Part shown: one piece after another, positions 38,359 to 51,157 of the stretch | How positions within the stretch are numbered: the first letter of the stretch is position 1 | How the letters are laid out: each line of letters opens with the position of its first letter | NCBI GenBank assembly: GCA_034766995.1 | Contig: CM068318.1 | Location: 4,339,001-4,403,000, forward strand | From: Acanthacorydalis orientalis | Taxonomy: Eukaryota > Arthropoda > Insecta > Megaloptera > Corydalidae | Reading direction: 5' to 3' | DNA length: 64,000 bases | Notes under the pieces: generated by a model | Told to the model about the DNA's origin: nothing | Seen by the model: the letters and a program-made list of their open reading frames with translations, nothing else | Database searches by the model: none | Program-made: the position numbers and the translations under genes

Positions 38359-38393
<35 letters not shown>
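38359..38393. repeat. (AT)n microsatellite
   Basis: 35 nt of AT. Confidence 0.95.
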
Positions 38394-38395
<2 letters not shown>

Positions 38396-39972
38396 AAAAG
38401 CACACGCACATTTTTTTTAAAACAAACCATGGATATAATTATGTTATCTATAAACCTTTGATCTGTGATTTAACGTATTATTATTTTATTATGTATTTAT
38501 TGATGGAAAAATGAGTTTTTTAAATGAATCAATTGCTGTCGGTGATAAAAATTTCGATAAATTGCTTCGTATACGTAAAATGAAGAAATCTGTTTCAGAA
38601 AAATAATAAAACATTTATTTGATATACATTTTTTGTTTTAATCATTTATAAATGGTAAATTACAAAAGGCCAATACCATTTGTTATAAAATAATGTACTT
38701 TATAAAGATATATAAATCAGTTATATTCACTTTATTTAAATTATTAAGTGTTTTTAATGTGATTTGCATTGTAGTTTTGTTTTTCTTTCGTTCTTATATT
38801 CTTTTAAATCGTAGAATTTTTTTAAAAGTGTTGCAAGTGTTATTATTTTTGTCATCATTATATGAACAGTAAATTCCTAATTGTTTTCTTTCTCTTCATG
38901 TGCAAAGTTCCATTCGGAATTTTGTCATTTGCTTCCAATTTTGTTTATTTTTAGCAGATTTTAATTATTTGGCCTCCTCCCATTTTTTAAAAAATACCAG
39001 TAGAATTTTATTTTGTCCACTGTATCATATTTTATTCAATCTTTTTTTTATTTATTTTGAGTATATCATTAATATTGACATGTATTAATATTCTCCGATC
39101 GAAAGTTTCCAGAATTTAAAATTTCATTTCTTTTATATTAATTCTTCACTCATTTTGTAATTATTGTGGTCTTTTCCTTATTTTAATTAATTGTACGACT
39201 TTTTGTTCTACTTCAGTTTCAAATTCTTTTATTTGGTTACTGATACACATAATATCGTTATTTTCTTATAGTTTGTGCGATTCTAAATAAATTGTTGATT
39301 TTTTAACAGTGCATTCAATGCATCTATATCTTATATTGTTTTCATATTCATTTCATGACAGTCTTTTTGTCTTGGGAAGCTAGTTCCAGTGATATTATTC
39401 TATAAATGCTTTTAAATATAATGTCGTTTTTGTTCCGAAAATTGAGTTCACTCAATCTGAGTATACTTTATATTTACATACAGATATATAAAACATTCTA
39501 ATTTGATATTATACCGCAGCAATGAAATGTTAGACGGACTTAAATAAAAATTACTAGTATACATTATTAGAATAAAGTGGAATTCGTAGCTAATTTTGTC
39601 TGTACATTTTTATGACATCATTCATTTTTATAAACAAATTAGCAACCGAAATATATTTGTTTTTTTATCAAAACGTCTTTTGAATTTTTACTTTGACTTA
39701 ATAAGTTGGGTTTATTGAATCTCTCGCCAGGAAACGGTTCGGGAATTTGTTTAAATTTTAGTATTGATATTAAATAGAGTTTTTAGTTGTTCTATCTCGA
39801 AGTGAATGATGAAAGAAATGAAAGATGAAATAAAACTAGATATCACCGAATATCATCGATCATATCGGTGTTTTGTATACGATTTTTCATTTCTCTCCTC
39901 AATTTCTCAGTCGAAATCTTTATGTTGGCTAATTAAATATAACTAAATTTTGAATAAAAATGGTTTAAAAAT

Positions 39973-40182
39973 ATGCGTTGTTTCAATGTTAGTTTTCTTC
40001 CATTGTTTCCATCGGTCGAGAGCAGTACAAACCGAGCTCAGTTTCGTATTTCGAGCCTAACTGATTGTCTTAATAGAGTAAACAATGCTTTCAACGTTGA
40101 CAAATGTCCGGAAGGAGCAATACTCGAACGTAATGGCACATCTTTCTTCATGACGAATATAAATGTAGGCGTTTATATATAA
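39973..40182 (+). CDS. Small ORF of 69 codons, unknown
   Basis: An ATG-initiated frame with balanced amino acid use (FRISSLTDCLNRVNNAFNV, then KCPEGAILERNGTSFFMTN) ends at TAA 40180-40182. GC is a little above background. No signal peptide, membrane segment or known motif. It could be a small independent ORF or a chance frame. Confidence 0.12.
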   Translation: MRCFNVSFLPLFPSVESSTNRAQFRISSLTDCLNRVNNAFNVDKCPEGAILERNGTSFFMTNINVGVYI

Positions 40183-40845
40183 GATCGTCTCGTTAGGTAA
40201 GCTACTTAGATGCATCGACTAAACGAACGTTGATTGTGCATAGGAGTGCGAGAGATGTGTCAGCAGAGCAGCAGCCACCGACAGAGTATCGCGCGACACA
40301 AAAACATCTAACTTCATAGCCGAGCGGTTCTGCAAAGTCTATTTCTGTACCAGAACACAGGAAACGCTTCATTCGTGGACCACGTTTCACTTTTATTATT
40401 ATTATACGAATGTTTGTTGTATGTGCTTTTTTGCATCGGTTTCGGTGTTCGTGGTCATTTTTTTCCAAGTAACATATTAATTAATGACGAGTTTTATGGT
40501 CAGTTCAGACATGGATTTTCAAGTAACGTTCGATACATTTATAAGATTATTTTTGTCACGTAACACTGTGCATTTATTTTATTCTCAGGAATAAATTCGA
40601 GATTAAAATATTAACTTCTACTTAAAATTTTAGACAGTTTAACAGTATCTTTATCTAAAATAAAAAACTATTTGAGCATCACTCTCGAGTATATCGGAAT
40701 TTTTCATTGGACTGTAGTTATATATTTTTTTTAATGGCATTCTAAGATTCTTCTAAAACACAAGTATTTATGGTAAAGAAATGTTAGAAAAAAAAGTAAC
40801 AATACAAGTAAGAACTTAAGATAGTGTTTCTTGTATATTGTTCAG

Positions 40846-41006
40846 CGAAGAAATTAACGAACCGTATCTCATCATATAAACACAAATATGTATACGCTGT
40901 TGACTTCGAACATGCAACAACTGTTTTGAATGCCATTCAATATTTCTCGGTAATTACTGTAAAACGCGGATTCACTAACACAGTATTGATGCTAAAAGAA
41001 GCATAA
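40846..41006 (+). CDS. Possible terminal exon
   Basis: A strong acceptor (tttcttgtatattgttcag) ends at 40845. The phase-1 frame is open for 52 codons (KKLTNRISSYKHKYVYAVDF, then EHATTVLNAIQYFSVITV) to a TAA at 41004-41006. A weak internal donor TTCTCG|GTAATT occurs near 40948. It lies within the putative A-B intron, so it could be an alternative end, or chance. Confidence 0.2.
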
Positions 41007-41290
41007 AAGAAACAATCCATATGGTTCTTTAAATGAGACTGTGTTACAGTCGAGATTGAGTTTTTCAGTTAATTGCTGCGGTTTACTTTACTAATTGATT
41101 GAAATCGAGAAGGTGTTATTGTTAATGAATCGGGACGATGGAAAATTCACAGTTTTTTTCCTGTTCTACTAAGTATTGCAACGGAATGTAAACAGAATGT
41201 TCTTCGAAATTGTAACACCGAAGTTTCGTGGAAAAAATCTAATACAACTAATGCTTCTTTATTTATCATTCTTGTTATTTTGTTGATGTC

Positions 41291-41294
<4 letters not shown>

Positions 41295-41349
<55 letters not shown>
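41295..41349. repeat. (TA)n microsatellite
   Basis: 55 nt of TA. Confidence 0.95.
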
Positions 41350-41353
<4 letters not shown>

Positions 41354-43079
41354 AAGAAATTAAATCATGTGTATAACTTTTATTACCCCAATGATTTAAT
41401 TTCATTATATAATAAAAATATAAACTTATTTAAAAAATTAAGTACATGTTTTTTCAATGTTGACAACGTTTCAGTATAATGAGAACAAAAACTTGTCACT
41501 TTTTCAACTTTATTCAACGTCATTGATTTTCAGTAGATTGTTAAATGTATATTTCGAATTTATTGTTCGAAAAAAAGGTTACGAAAAAAACGACTTGGCA
41601 TTTTATATATTTCTGTAGATTTTCGAAATCGTGTAATTCTTCATCTCTACACAAATTAGCAATCGTAAACATATATGTTAATTAACAACTATCGTTTGTA
41701 TTCTATTTAAATAATAATGTCCTTTAAATGTTATTAATTAATTTAGCCTAAAGGCTTGTTACTGTACTGGTTATGACTCACTACGAACGGCCGTGAGAAA
41801 ATTTCATACGAGATGCAAAATCTGTTGATGAAATATCACAGGGTTTTTTCACAGCAAACGTGTTGCTATAATTTGACATTTAACATTGTTGATTATATTT
41901 GATATTTAACGATTTTTTAAACTTGAGGCTTTTGTGTAAAAATTAGCAAGTCATTTCGTAAATTAATTTCGTTAAGTGAGTATGCGCCTTTTTTGTAGCA
42001 GATAAACTTTTCTTTTTTTATATTGTTGCAGTTGTTTTCTTCAATTAATTTTCAAATCGCATCGTTTTTGATTCACACTTTGTCAAAAGTATTTCCTGTC
42101 TCAAGAGTATATATTATTATATTACTCGACATTATTTTTTCATTTTTACAATTGGTAAAGTCTTGGAAAATGTTTATCTGATTTAAAGTCCAATTAGAAT
42201 GTGATTTTATGGTTTATACACTTATTTATTTAATTGGGGATATGTAACAAATATAGGGTGTTAAAGTGTAAGTTGCAAATTTTTATTGTTGTATTTTTAA
42301 TTACCTAAATGTGTATAATATTTATATGAAAATCTTGTTCAGGATTTTATATTAATTTTAGACTATGAGAAGATTTATAACAGTTAATAAATTCTTAATT
42401 TGTAAGTTGTCTGATTTATTGTTATTCTAATTGGATTATTCATTGATCAATGGATTTCAATAATTAACATCTTGTTTCTTAGTTCAAAAATGAGTTTTCC
42501 CTCTCCGCACACCACATTTATTTTTTCTATAAAATATCGAAAGAAGTGTTGTGTTATAGTATAGGTATCGAAATACTTGAAAGTAATAACAAAAATAAGC
42601 CTTAGCTAAATATTCTGATCAAAAAACATGTACCGTGTAGATGAAAATTCGTTTATGAATTCAACTGAGTCACAGTACTGAAAACAATACATGTTGCTCG
42701 TTTCTTGTGTTGTCGTCTTGCAAGAAAATGTTCAAACATATGTTGTTAATAATTCGTTATGTATAGTAGAGTGATTTTATTTACAAGTAAAAAAACTCAT
42801 ATATAAGACTGATGTTTTTCTTAAGTTCGATTTATAATTCTCTGTATTTTTAAATTATGAAAATGGTGAAAATATTTAAACTTTTACCTTGTGAGAAACA
42901 GAATGTAACAGTTGTATATTTATTCGGATAAAGCTGTGTGTGTGTGTTTTTTGCAAATGCATATTATAGATATATCGAACTCTTATGTAAATGTATTTTT
43001 TACGTGGTATCAGTATGTAAAATATCTCGCTCGAAGTCAACTGCGAATTAATCCGAGATCAACAGATACATAAAAAGAA

Positions 43080-44160
43080 ATCCCACAAGAACATCACCGG
43101 ACACAAGCCTCTCTCACACACACACACACACACATAACATTCATTTATGTAACATATATAGATAAACATGGCAAGATTTGTCGTAGCCCGAAGCCACGGC
43201 GGTACTTCCTCTTCTCTTGCAGTCCTCCTAGCTTGTTTGTAGTAATATCTCGTAGTAAGCCCACCACAGTGTCGAACTCATAGAGCTGTGTTCGTGGGCG
43301 AAGGGCGTGGTGCGGTGAAGATTTGCTAGCGAAGACTTAACTCGGCGTTCATTCATGACCAGAGACAGAATTGGGGGACCGCGGGAGGAGAAGCGAGCGG
43401 GGGGCCGCCACCACAGCAAACCCAGCACGGCGTTCCGTCCATTCAGTTTGCCTGCTGGTCCGATGTGTTAGTTTGAAGAACAACACAGGTGCACTTTACA
43501 ACATGCTGTGACCAGACTGCGCTCTAAAACTGTTGTTGAAACATCTGAAATATAATCATAATCCGTCTTCAGTGACTGATGGTGAACAGTAACTGTGTTT
43601 CGTTACTTATCAATGTGTGATTCGGTTGTTCCATAAGTATAGTATACGACGAGCATTGCATAGATTCGGTCGATTTAAGAGAAGAGTGGTCGGTTTACGT
43701 TCGTTTGCGGTTTGATAAAACACACACACACGATGTCGTCAAGAAAATGTGCGGTTATGTGTATCGAAATATCGTATTGACACTGTGGAAATATGCTGTC
43801 GACTGAATGTTATCGACGTTAAGTTTCACGTTGCCCGGCACGGCGTGTTTTTCGTGAAAATCGAGACTCGAACCGCGCTCCGACGTACTTGGAGACACGA
43901 TAATTGTTTGTAGACGGGATCGAACGAGCGATGCACGTCGATCGATCGTGATTTATTGTTTATATGAAAAAATGTATGCATCATCCAATGGCGAACTGAA
44001 ATGGGCCGCTCCAACTGCCCACACATGAGAAAACAATAGCCAATAGCGACGACGCGACGATCTAGCGTGCCGATACTAGCATATCCTTTGTTTTTGTTGT
44101 TGTTTTGATGTCAACAGTGCTGCCGTTTCATGTGTTCGCGTTCGTGTCGATCTGACGAAT
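43080..44160. promoter_or_regulatory. Longest GC- and CpG-rich island in the window, candidate promoter
   Basis: About 1.1 kb of raised GC peaks at 43180-43450 (agcgaggagaagc-like and gggggccgccaccacag sequence), with initiator-like TCAGT motifs at about 43441 and 43568. A perfect ETS site CCGGAAGT lies further down at 44763-44770. It lies 1 to 2 kb upstream of exon B and could drive a transcript starting near 43.4 kb. Short ORFs on the minus strand (66 codons at 43228-43428 and at 43826-44026) are unremarkable. Confidence 0.35.
43109..43134. repeat. (CT)n(CA)n microsatellite
   Basis: CTCTCT then about 20 nt of CA, at the left edge of the GC-rich island. Confidence 0.9.
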
Positions 44161-45231
44161 TACATCGTTGCAATGGATTTTCTTTTTTGTCCTCTGCACA
44201 AACGAGTTTTTGTATCGGACATCAATTTATGTCGAATGTAAAATGATGTGTTGTTGCATTCATTGTATAATCCGCAAATACGATAGTTATTTATCCGATT
44301 GAAAGAGTATATTTATTTCGACGAGAGAGAGACCTTTGTATAATACATTCATATAAACATATATATACATATTTCTGTAAAGATACACTTTTTAATTTAT
44401 TATATATTGTTTTGTTATATTCACATATCTATTTATTAACTGTTAATATATAAATCAGTAGTATAAACGACGAAGAAGTGAAAGCAAATCGATCGAATTG
44501 ATACGCTGTTACGTGAAAATTGAAGTTAAAGCTTTTTAATCGATAAAATTTCGTCGAGAAAAGAAAGTACTCGATAAACGTCCACTGAATAGCTTAATTT
44601 TCAGACATTTTGTTAATATGTAAATTGATTTGATTGTGATATTAATTTAATCGTTTCTATCAATTTAAAAATCATTAGCATAACACAAATCTAGCATCGA
44701 ATTTCATGGTTTACAAACTTTTAAATATTACAATCACGTGATAACACAAAGCTAAAACTACACCGGAAGTGCCTTTTTAGTGAATAGTGAATCAAACTAC
44801 TTGTGCTTTACCTGTTCACTGCCTCACTATCTTTTTTTTTTTTATTCACGTATATTATATTTTGTACATATTTTGTGCGTGAACTTCTCTCTCTCATCAC
44901 AAAAATGGATTATTGGTCGTTCTCATTATCCTACGAGAAGAATATTTTAACGCTCATCGTCTACGTAAGGACATTATTTCTATTTGCTTAAGTATTTACG
45001 TTTAAGTGCGATTATTTGATCTGTTTCATCATTTTTGTTTTATTTATTCGATACACATACATTTTTATATACATACAATGTACATATATAGATTCTTATT
45101 ATAACTTATTATTTCGACCGTGCTTTTCCATAAATTGTTAATACTCTCTGTGATGGTTTTTCCTGTGATGGTGCTATTATTATTCAGTGGTTCCGGTTCT
45201 AGTCTCAATTTTTCTATTCGTCTATTGTCAG

Positions 45232-45329
45232 TGCTAATTTATTTGGCGCACAAATGTATATAGACTTGTCGGACCGGTACCTCGGGATGGGAATAAAAAC
45301 AATGCAGAAGGCATTCATCAGACCGAAAG
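45232..45329 (+). CDS. Candidate internal coding exon (exon B), 98 nt, unknown protein
   Basis: The acceptor is excellent (tctattcgtctattgtcag, with pyrimidines back to about 45203) and the donor is CCGAAAG|GTAAGA. The frame between them is open and begins with one base completing a codon, then encodes ANLFGAQMYIDLSDRYLG and on to KAFIRPK plus one base of the next codon (phase 2 in, phase 1 out). GC is near half against a background of about a quarter, mostly from third positions (GAC TTG TCG GAC CGG TAC CTC). The start phase completes the GG left by exon A to a Gly codon, giving a continuous frame across a 29.9-kb intron. An in-frame stop lies upstream near 45202, so it cannot extend far leftwards. 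An ATG at 45254 could instead make it a first coding exon downstream of the GC-rich patch at 43.1-44.2 kb. No known family was recognised. Confidence 0.5.
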
Positions 45330-45717
45330 GTAAGATATTGTATATACAGTACGTTGTGTATAGCTGTTTCTCACTCTCTTCAGTGCTCAGACGTGGCTGC
45401 TTGTGTTTTTTAAGTGTTTTTCTATACCATAAAATGAACTACTTTTTATAAACATTTGTATCATATTAAAGTTAATTTGAACCTTATCTTTAATAACGTT
45501 TTCGAAACAACATTCATGCTGTACAGTTTTTTTTATTACTGAACTTTTTTTCATAATCTCGTGTAGCTATTAAGTATTCAGATGTAGGGGTGAACTCGGT
45601 AAACCTTATTGTATCACACTGGTCTCATTTAAAAATACTTTGTTTATAATTAAGTCTATCCTATTATAACATCGGACGGTTTTATCTTGTAGTTGGTTAT
45701 CTTTATCTCTCTATCTA

Positions 45718-45720
<3 letters not shown>

Positions 45721-45780
<60 letters not shown>
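45721..45780. repeat. (AT)n microsatellite
   Basis: 60 nt of AT, 390 nt downstream of the exon B donor. Confidence 0.95.
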
Positions 45781-45783
<3 letters not shown>

Positions 45784-47120
45784 GCTATGTGTACACACAG
45801 ATCATTTAATAATATTTGGAGAGGGAACATTCGCCCTTTTGGAGATCTGTTTTCGAAGATAGAATCATGAGAATTCATTATTTGTTTAGTATTATAGACT
45901 CTTTGTAGGTGTACAACTTTGTATTTTAACATTAAAAACTCAGGATTTAATCGAATTATATTTGAATAGGATATCAGTTATTATTACGAATTTTGTACAT
46001 TTAATATGAACTTATATTTCACTAGACTCGTTTATAAATCTTTTAATGATTTTGTAAAACATTAATGATATTAACATTTGTATTCTTTTATTATTCGTTG
46101 TTTTTATTTCTCGTTCATTTCATTACTTATATATTTGTCATATTTTATGTAAATAATCCTAACATACTATATCTTTTTTATGGAGCATAACTGTACGATC
46201 ATGTAAAAAGAGTATATGATAAAATAAATAAGAAGCAGTAGACAAATAAGTAAAGGAACTTTACTTTTATAATTTATAAATGATTAAAACAGATGTTTTG
46301 TATGTGATAAATCATTTTTGCACAAGTTATCAGTTATCTATAAATATTTCCAATTTTTCAAAGTAATAATTATATTTAATCGATAATATATTTTTATTTT
46401 TAATAACAACGTATTAATAATATCTGGTTTCAACTCGATTAGAGGTTTTCTGGTTTGGAGTTGAAAAACAAACTGAGATATCGTCATACGTTTTCTGTTC
46501 ACTCAAAACTTTTACTTCTGAGATGTTACTTTAGAATGGAAGCAGACAAAATAGAATAGAATACAATCTGGTGAATATAATTGAACGTGCTATTAACTTA
46601 AATCCAATATTATGTATTTTCCGGATTATAGCTCTTTCAGTATGGAGACCTGTGTTCTAGTGATATCTTCTGTTCGCCAGCCGAGGATGACCGTGTTTTG
46701 TCGATTCGTTTATAATAAATTTGTGCTGTGGTAGAAACAATTCGAAGTAAGAACTGTTAGTGTTCCACTAATTTTTTTTAGCGAAAATCACCTTTGGCTT
46801 GAGTAGACAAATTATCTTGACTGTTTTACATTTAACTTGATATAAATGACCCATTTTTTATTATGACATGATTGGGTTCAAAAATAACTTTAAAAGACAG
46901 AATTTATAAAGAAATTAAATATTTAACAACTGCATATTTTTTTTGTAGGGCTTAGCGATTGAATTTGACATTTTTTATATTGTCATAAATGATTGTTGTA
47001 GTTAAAGAACATAAGTTAATTTTTGATTTCTTTCATGCATAAATTAGATTTCCTCCTATTAAGTTTCATAATGCATCCTTGTCGATTTACAAACACACAA
47101 AATAGACTTTTTTTTATCGA

Positions 47121-47151
47121 GACTAAATTATCATTTTTTTTTTAGGTAAGA
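47121..47151 (+). promoter_or_regulatory. Candidate recursive-splicing ratchet point
   Basis: A branch-point-like gactaaat at 47121 is followed by a T tract and tttag|gtaaga at 47145/47146, an acceptor fused to a donor. It lies 1.8 kb downstream of the exon B donor on the same strand, as expected in a long intron removed in steps. Short motifs of this kind can occur by chance in T-rich DNA. Confidence 0.38.
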
Positions 47152-48139
47152 TTTTCAAAATAAGAAAAAAAATAACCGTCAAAATTTATAATATTGATCA
47201 TTGAAATACTTAAATGGTCACTGGTATCATTCTTTATTAATTAGAATATTTTTTCTTTATTGAATATTAAAGAAAATTCAATACTTGTGAAAGAATTCTC
47301 AGAATTTTTAACCGAACTTTCATTCTTAACAAAGATAAAAGAAAATCAAAATATGTTATCATAAAACTTGAAAATCAATTCCTTACAATATTAAGATTTT
47401 GTATTTTCCTATTTAAAACGTGCAATATGATTGAATTTCTTTCACGAACCGTACATTCTTTGAATAGATTATTCTAGAAATATAGTTTAAATCGAAACGT
47501 TCTGTTCATTTTCTAAGTATGATTTTGTTTCTGTTCTATAAACATATTCTATGATTTCATGTAATCATTACAATGAAAATTGTTTATACAGACACACACT
47601 GTATATTATTGTACCTATACGTAATTATAAAAATAAAGATAGGAAAAAATTTAAATTTACATTTTTTGTGTAACATCAATGACAGTCTTTAACCACGAAT
47701 GAGTTTGCACATTTCATGTAATGTCATTGATGCTCCATGTTTTAATATTCAATTATTATACATAAATAACTACCTCAGTCGTATTAGTGTTTATACAGAG
47801 TTTGATGTTACATTTTTCATCGTCAAATAAAATCTGATTTGTAATAAGTTTGAGAATTTGATTCTTTTATTATCTGTTTAAACTTTTGTTAAGCGTTTAA
47901 AAATCAATATTCGAGAAAAGTACCGTTTAAAAAAACGAATCTCGAGTAAAATATTAATTGTTAAGATTATTAAATCCATTTTTTATTTTATCGAAAAATA
48001 TATTGACTAAAATATTTTACTGATGTACATATGTAAGTGTGGTAAAAAGTGACGTAGAAAAGTACTTTACTTGTTATATTTTATTGTGATAGGAAAATTA
48101 GTAGTATTAATTATGCGGTTGTATTTCATGTGGATTAGT

Positions 48140-48141
<2 letters not shown>

Positions 48142-48196
<55 letters not shown>
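48142..48196. repeat. (AT)n microsatellite
   Basis: 55 nt of AT, then a short ACAC run. Confidence 0.95.
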
Positions 48197-48199
<3 letters not shown>

Positions 48200-48903
48200 A
48201 TACACACATACAGGGAGATAGTTTACATAATGTGTCATTCGCGCTTTTGTGTGGTTTTTGTATGTCAAATGTTGTTAATAATGTGTTAAACATTTGATTA
48301 TTTTTGTAATCATTAGGTCGAATTAACGGAATTAGAATCGAATAAAGTTATGATTAAAGTCATATATAAAAATAAACAATTATCTCTTATTATTTTATTT
48401 AATGTTTAAGTATTATTGTAAATATTTTAATTACAATGTTTATTTATATTTTAGTATGCATAAAATCGGATTCGTTTATTTTAATACGAGTGGCATCTTT
48501 TACAGAGTATTGCAGTTTTTTCATTAATAAGTTATTTTATTTGTAAGATTAATATAGAATTCTTGAGTTTTTTTTATCGTTTGTATGTCTCTGAATTCTA
48601 ATGTATGGACCTTTTTTAGTGAACAGAACATGTCGATGAAATAAATAATAAATAAATTAAAAGATACAGTAACTGAACTGTGATGAAATTCTTGTCATAT
48701 TGGATTTAAGAAGATTAACTGTGTCGTTTTCGAGAAACTAATTTATCCCGGTTCTTTTACCATTTCAGTTGTGCTATTGAATTTATATTATCTAAAATAA
48801 AACGAGCAACTTTTTTCTACACTTGATCGATTAACGTTTAATGCTTGTTATTCTATACATGTTAACTGGAGACATACATATCGACTGTATTTCATTACCA
48901 CTA

Positions 48904-48992
48904 TTTTCGATTCATAAGCCATTTTCAGGTAGCTTGATGATACTCTTTACTAGTATCATCAAACTACTTGAAAATGATTTAAGAGCCGAAAT
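48904..48992. ncRNA. Long hairpin, pre-miRNA-like
   Basis: Arms at 48920-48944 and 48952-48976 are reverse complements at 23 of 25 positions, with a 7-nt loop (ctttact). On the + strand one of the two differences is a G:U pair. Pairing continues outward with about 10 of 16 matches to roughly 48904 and 48992. The size and shape match an animal pre-miRNA, but I do not recognise the mature sequence; it could also be a small inverted repeat from a transposon. Confidence 0.35.
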
Positions 48993-49479
48993 CCGTGAAC
49001 AGTTGTCATTGTAAATTTGTCAGCGAACGGTTGTCGTCGAACCTCTATCATTGAAAATCATTTAGGTAGTACGAAGTTCATATCAGATACACTGCAAAGA
49101 AATCATAAGATGTTGAAATCGAAATTATAAACTTTTAGAAGTAGAAAGATCGGAATTATTTTAAAATTCAACTCGCAGATATTTCAATTAAGACCGTAAA
49201 CTATTTCGCTATGAATTATTCTTCATCTTTACCATACCTGAACTAATTGCCGCTGATAAATTATTCAATAGATCTGATGTTATTAAATAAACGTTTTAAT
49301 TATTTGATATCAAATAAGAACGGCCGATCGTTAAAAAAAAAGACATACATCCACTAAGTAGTCTCGCGTGTCTCGTTAACTCCATTGCCTAGAGACATGA
49401 TTTATCGGCGCGGGTTCATCTTTCTAGTTATCTACACGTTAAGAACACGAGCATTATTACATTGTTTTCTTTTTATTAC

Positions 49480-49481
<2 letters not shown>

Positions 49482-49520
<39 letters not shown>
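49482..49520. repeat. (AT)n microsatellite
   Basis: 39 nt of AT. Confidence 0.95.
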
Positions 49521-49523
<3 letters not shown>

Positions 49524-49978
49524 ATAGCGAAAATATGATATTCGCGTACGTGATCGTATCACAAAACATAGACCTCAGGTACATAATTTATATGTTTTAG
49601 AATGGAGGTTTTATCTCATATCCATTCAATCTAGACCCATGTTCAGTTACATCATCTGAATCTGCGATTTTTTTTCTATTTAGAATCAGCTTGTGTGTGT
49701 ATTTTAAAATTACTTACGTTCGAATCTTAAAATTTATCAAATTCAATCGAATACATAACGTTTTATCTAAAATTTCCTACCTGCTCATCTCGTTGTCTCT
49801 CTCTTTCTCTCTATGTGTGTGTGTGTTTTTACGATTACTTGTATCGTTTAATTAATCTTTCAGATAAAAAAAAACAAGCTGAAAAAAGTAATTAATTGTG
49901 ATGTTGAAGTTAAAAAATCGTTAATTTTTAATCGAGTCTGGTTGCTTGTTTCTATATTTTTTCATAGATCATTATATT

Positions 49979-50009
49979 TATATATATATATATATATGTA
50001 TGTATATAT
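49979..50009. repeat. (TA)n(TATG)n microsatellite
   Basis: About 18 nt of TA, then TATG units. Confidence 0.85.
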
Positions 50010-50950
50010 GTAATATTTATTTTGTGTCGTTTAGATTATACGTATTATGCCGACTTGAAGGTAGTTTTTCTAAAAGGTATATGTAAATTAAAGGAGTATC
50101 CAAACATGAGTAAATTATGGCTTCGAGATAAAAAAACTAGTATTATTTATACGTACAAATTAATAACATAGTTAATTGTGTACGAAAAAAAATTACTGTA
50201 AAAAATCTTTATAGATTTAACAGTATGTGAGGTGTTGAATTTGTTTAGAATTTAAATAGAAGTCAATTCAGGTAGCTTGTTGATGGCTTGGCTAATCAAA
50301 ATGAGTAAAAATTAGAAGTTTTGATATCCTATTCATTGTTTTTTAATTCGTCCTAATAACTGGATGTTTGAAAAGGTTTTTTTTTCTAAAAGTATGTAAC
50401 AGGATAGCTAAAATATTCAGATATTTCTAGATATTTCATTTTAAATAAAATCATTTATATCAATTCAAGTGTCTGTTATAAGAAGATGCAAGAATTGTCA
50501 AAGCGCAAGATTATAAAAGAAAACTCTGACGCATACAGTCGACACTACAAAGATGTTTATATAAATGTATATCTCTTGCAAAATGGTAGAAATCCATGTA
50601 CATGTAATATATGTACATTGCATATTTCCTGCTTCGCTGAGCGTCAAGTCTCCGGTTATCTTTCGATCTATTATTAAGTTAATTTCAGGTTAATTTTTAT
50701 GTCCTTGAGATAGCGAACAGTTGCTAAATTATATGAGTCAATTTATATTTTCAATTATGTTTTCGTCTTAACTGATACTTTCAATTAATCAAACAGGTTT
50801 TATTTAAGATTTATAATGGAAATATTAGTAATTATTGCATTATAATATAAGAGAAATGTTCGTTTTATGTAATCAGCTGCAAATCGCTTGAAAATTGTAC
50901 AAGTGCTGATACAGATTTATTGAATGACCCAGTAGTGGAAAATCAAATTG

Positions 50951-50951
50951 A

Positions 50952-51006
<55 letters not shown>
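50951..51006. repeat. (TA)n microsatellite
   Basis: About 48 nt of TA, 50 nt before the candidate exon at 51049. Confidence 0.95.
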
Positions 51007-51008
<2 letters not shown>

Positions 51009-51048
51009 CAAATAACAATCTCATTAGCATGATTTAACTTGCTTTTAC

Positions 51049-51157
51049 CTGCAGGATAAACGCCGATGAAGAGTCAAACCCATCTTCATTTGCCATACCT
51101 GTTGAGTTCGTGTTTACATTAGATATTAATTCGTCGCCGTGCATAATTTCTAATTGA
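51049..51157. CDS. Candidate small exon, open on both strands
   Basis: On the + strand a very good acceptor (aacttgcttttacctgcag) ends at 51054 and the frame from 51056 runs INADEESNPSSFAIPVEFVF to a TGA at 51155-51157, as a terminal exon would. On the - strand an ATG at 51144-51142 opens a 32-codon frame (MHGDELISNVNTNSTGMANE, then DGFDSSSAFILQ) that stops exactly at CTGCAG|GTAAAA, as a first coding exon would; an in-frame stop lies upstream. The palindromic CTGCAG serves as acceptor on one strand and donor on the other, so only one reading can be right. The + frame does not fit the phase left by exon B. GC is above background over about 100 nt. Confidence 0.3.

Larger units (their letters stand above)
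45330..51048. other. AT-rich DNA, putative intron downstream of exon B
   Basis: Holds the ratchet-like site at 47145, the hairpin at 48920-48976 and microsatellites. An acceptor at 46949 (tattttttttgtag) opens only a short frame. Nothing else seen. Confidence 0.5.

Noticed and set aside
39880..39930. Superb acceptor ctctcctcaatttctcag
   Set aside because: Every frame after it closes within 12 codons and no donor follows.
50260..50290. ttcaggtagcttg shared with the hairpin at 48925
   Set aside because: A single 13-base match is expected by chance among tens of thousands of positions in AT-rich DNA; no hairpin forms there.
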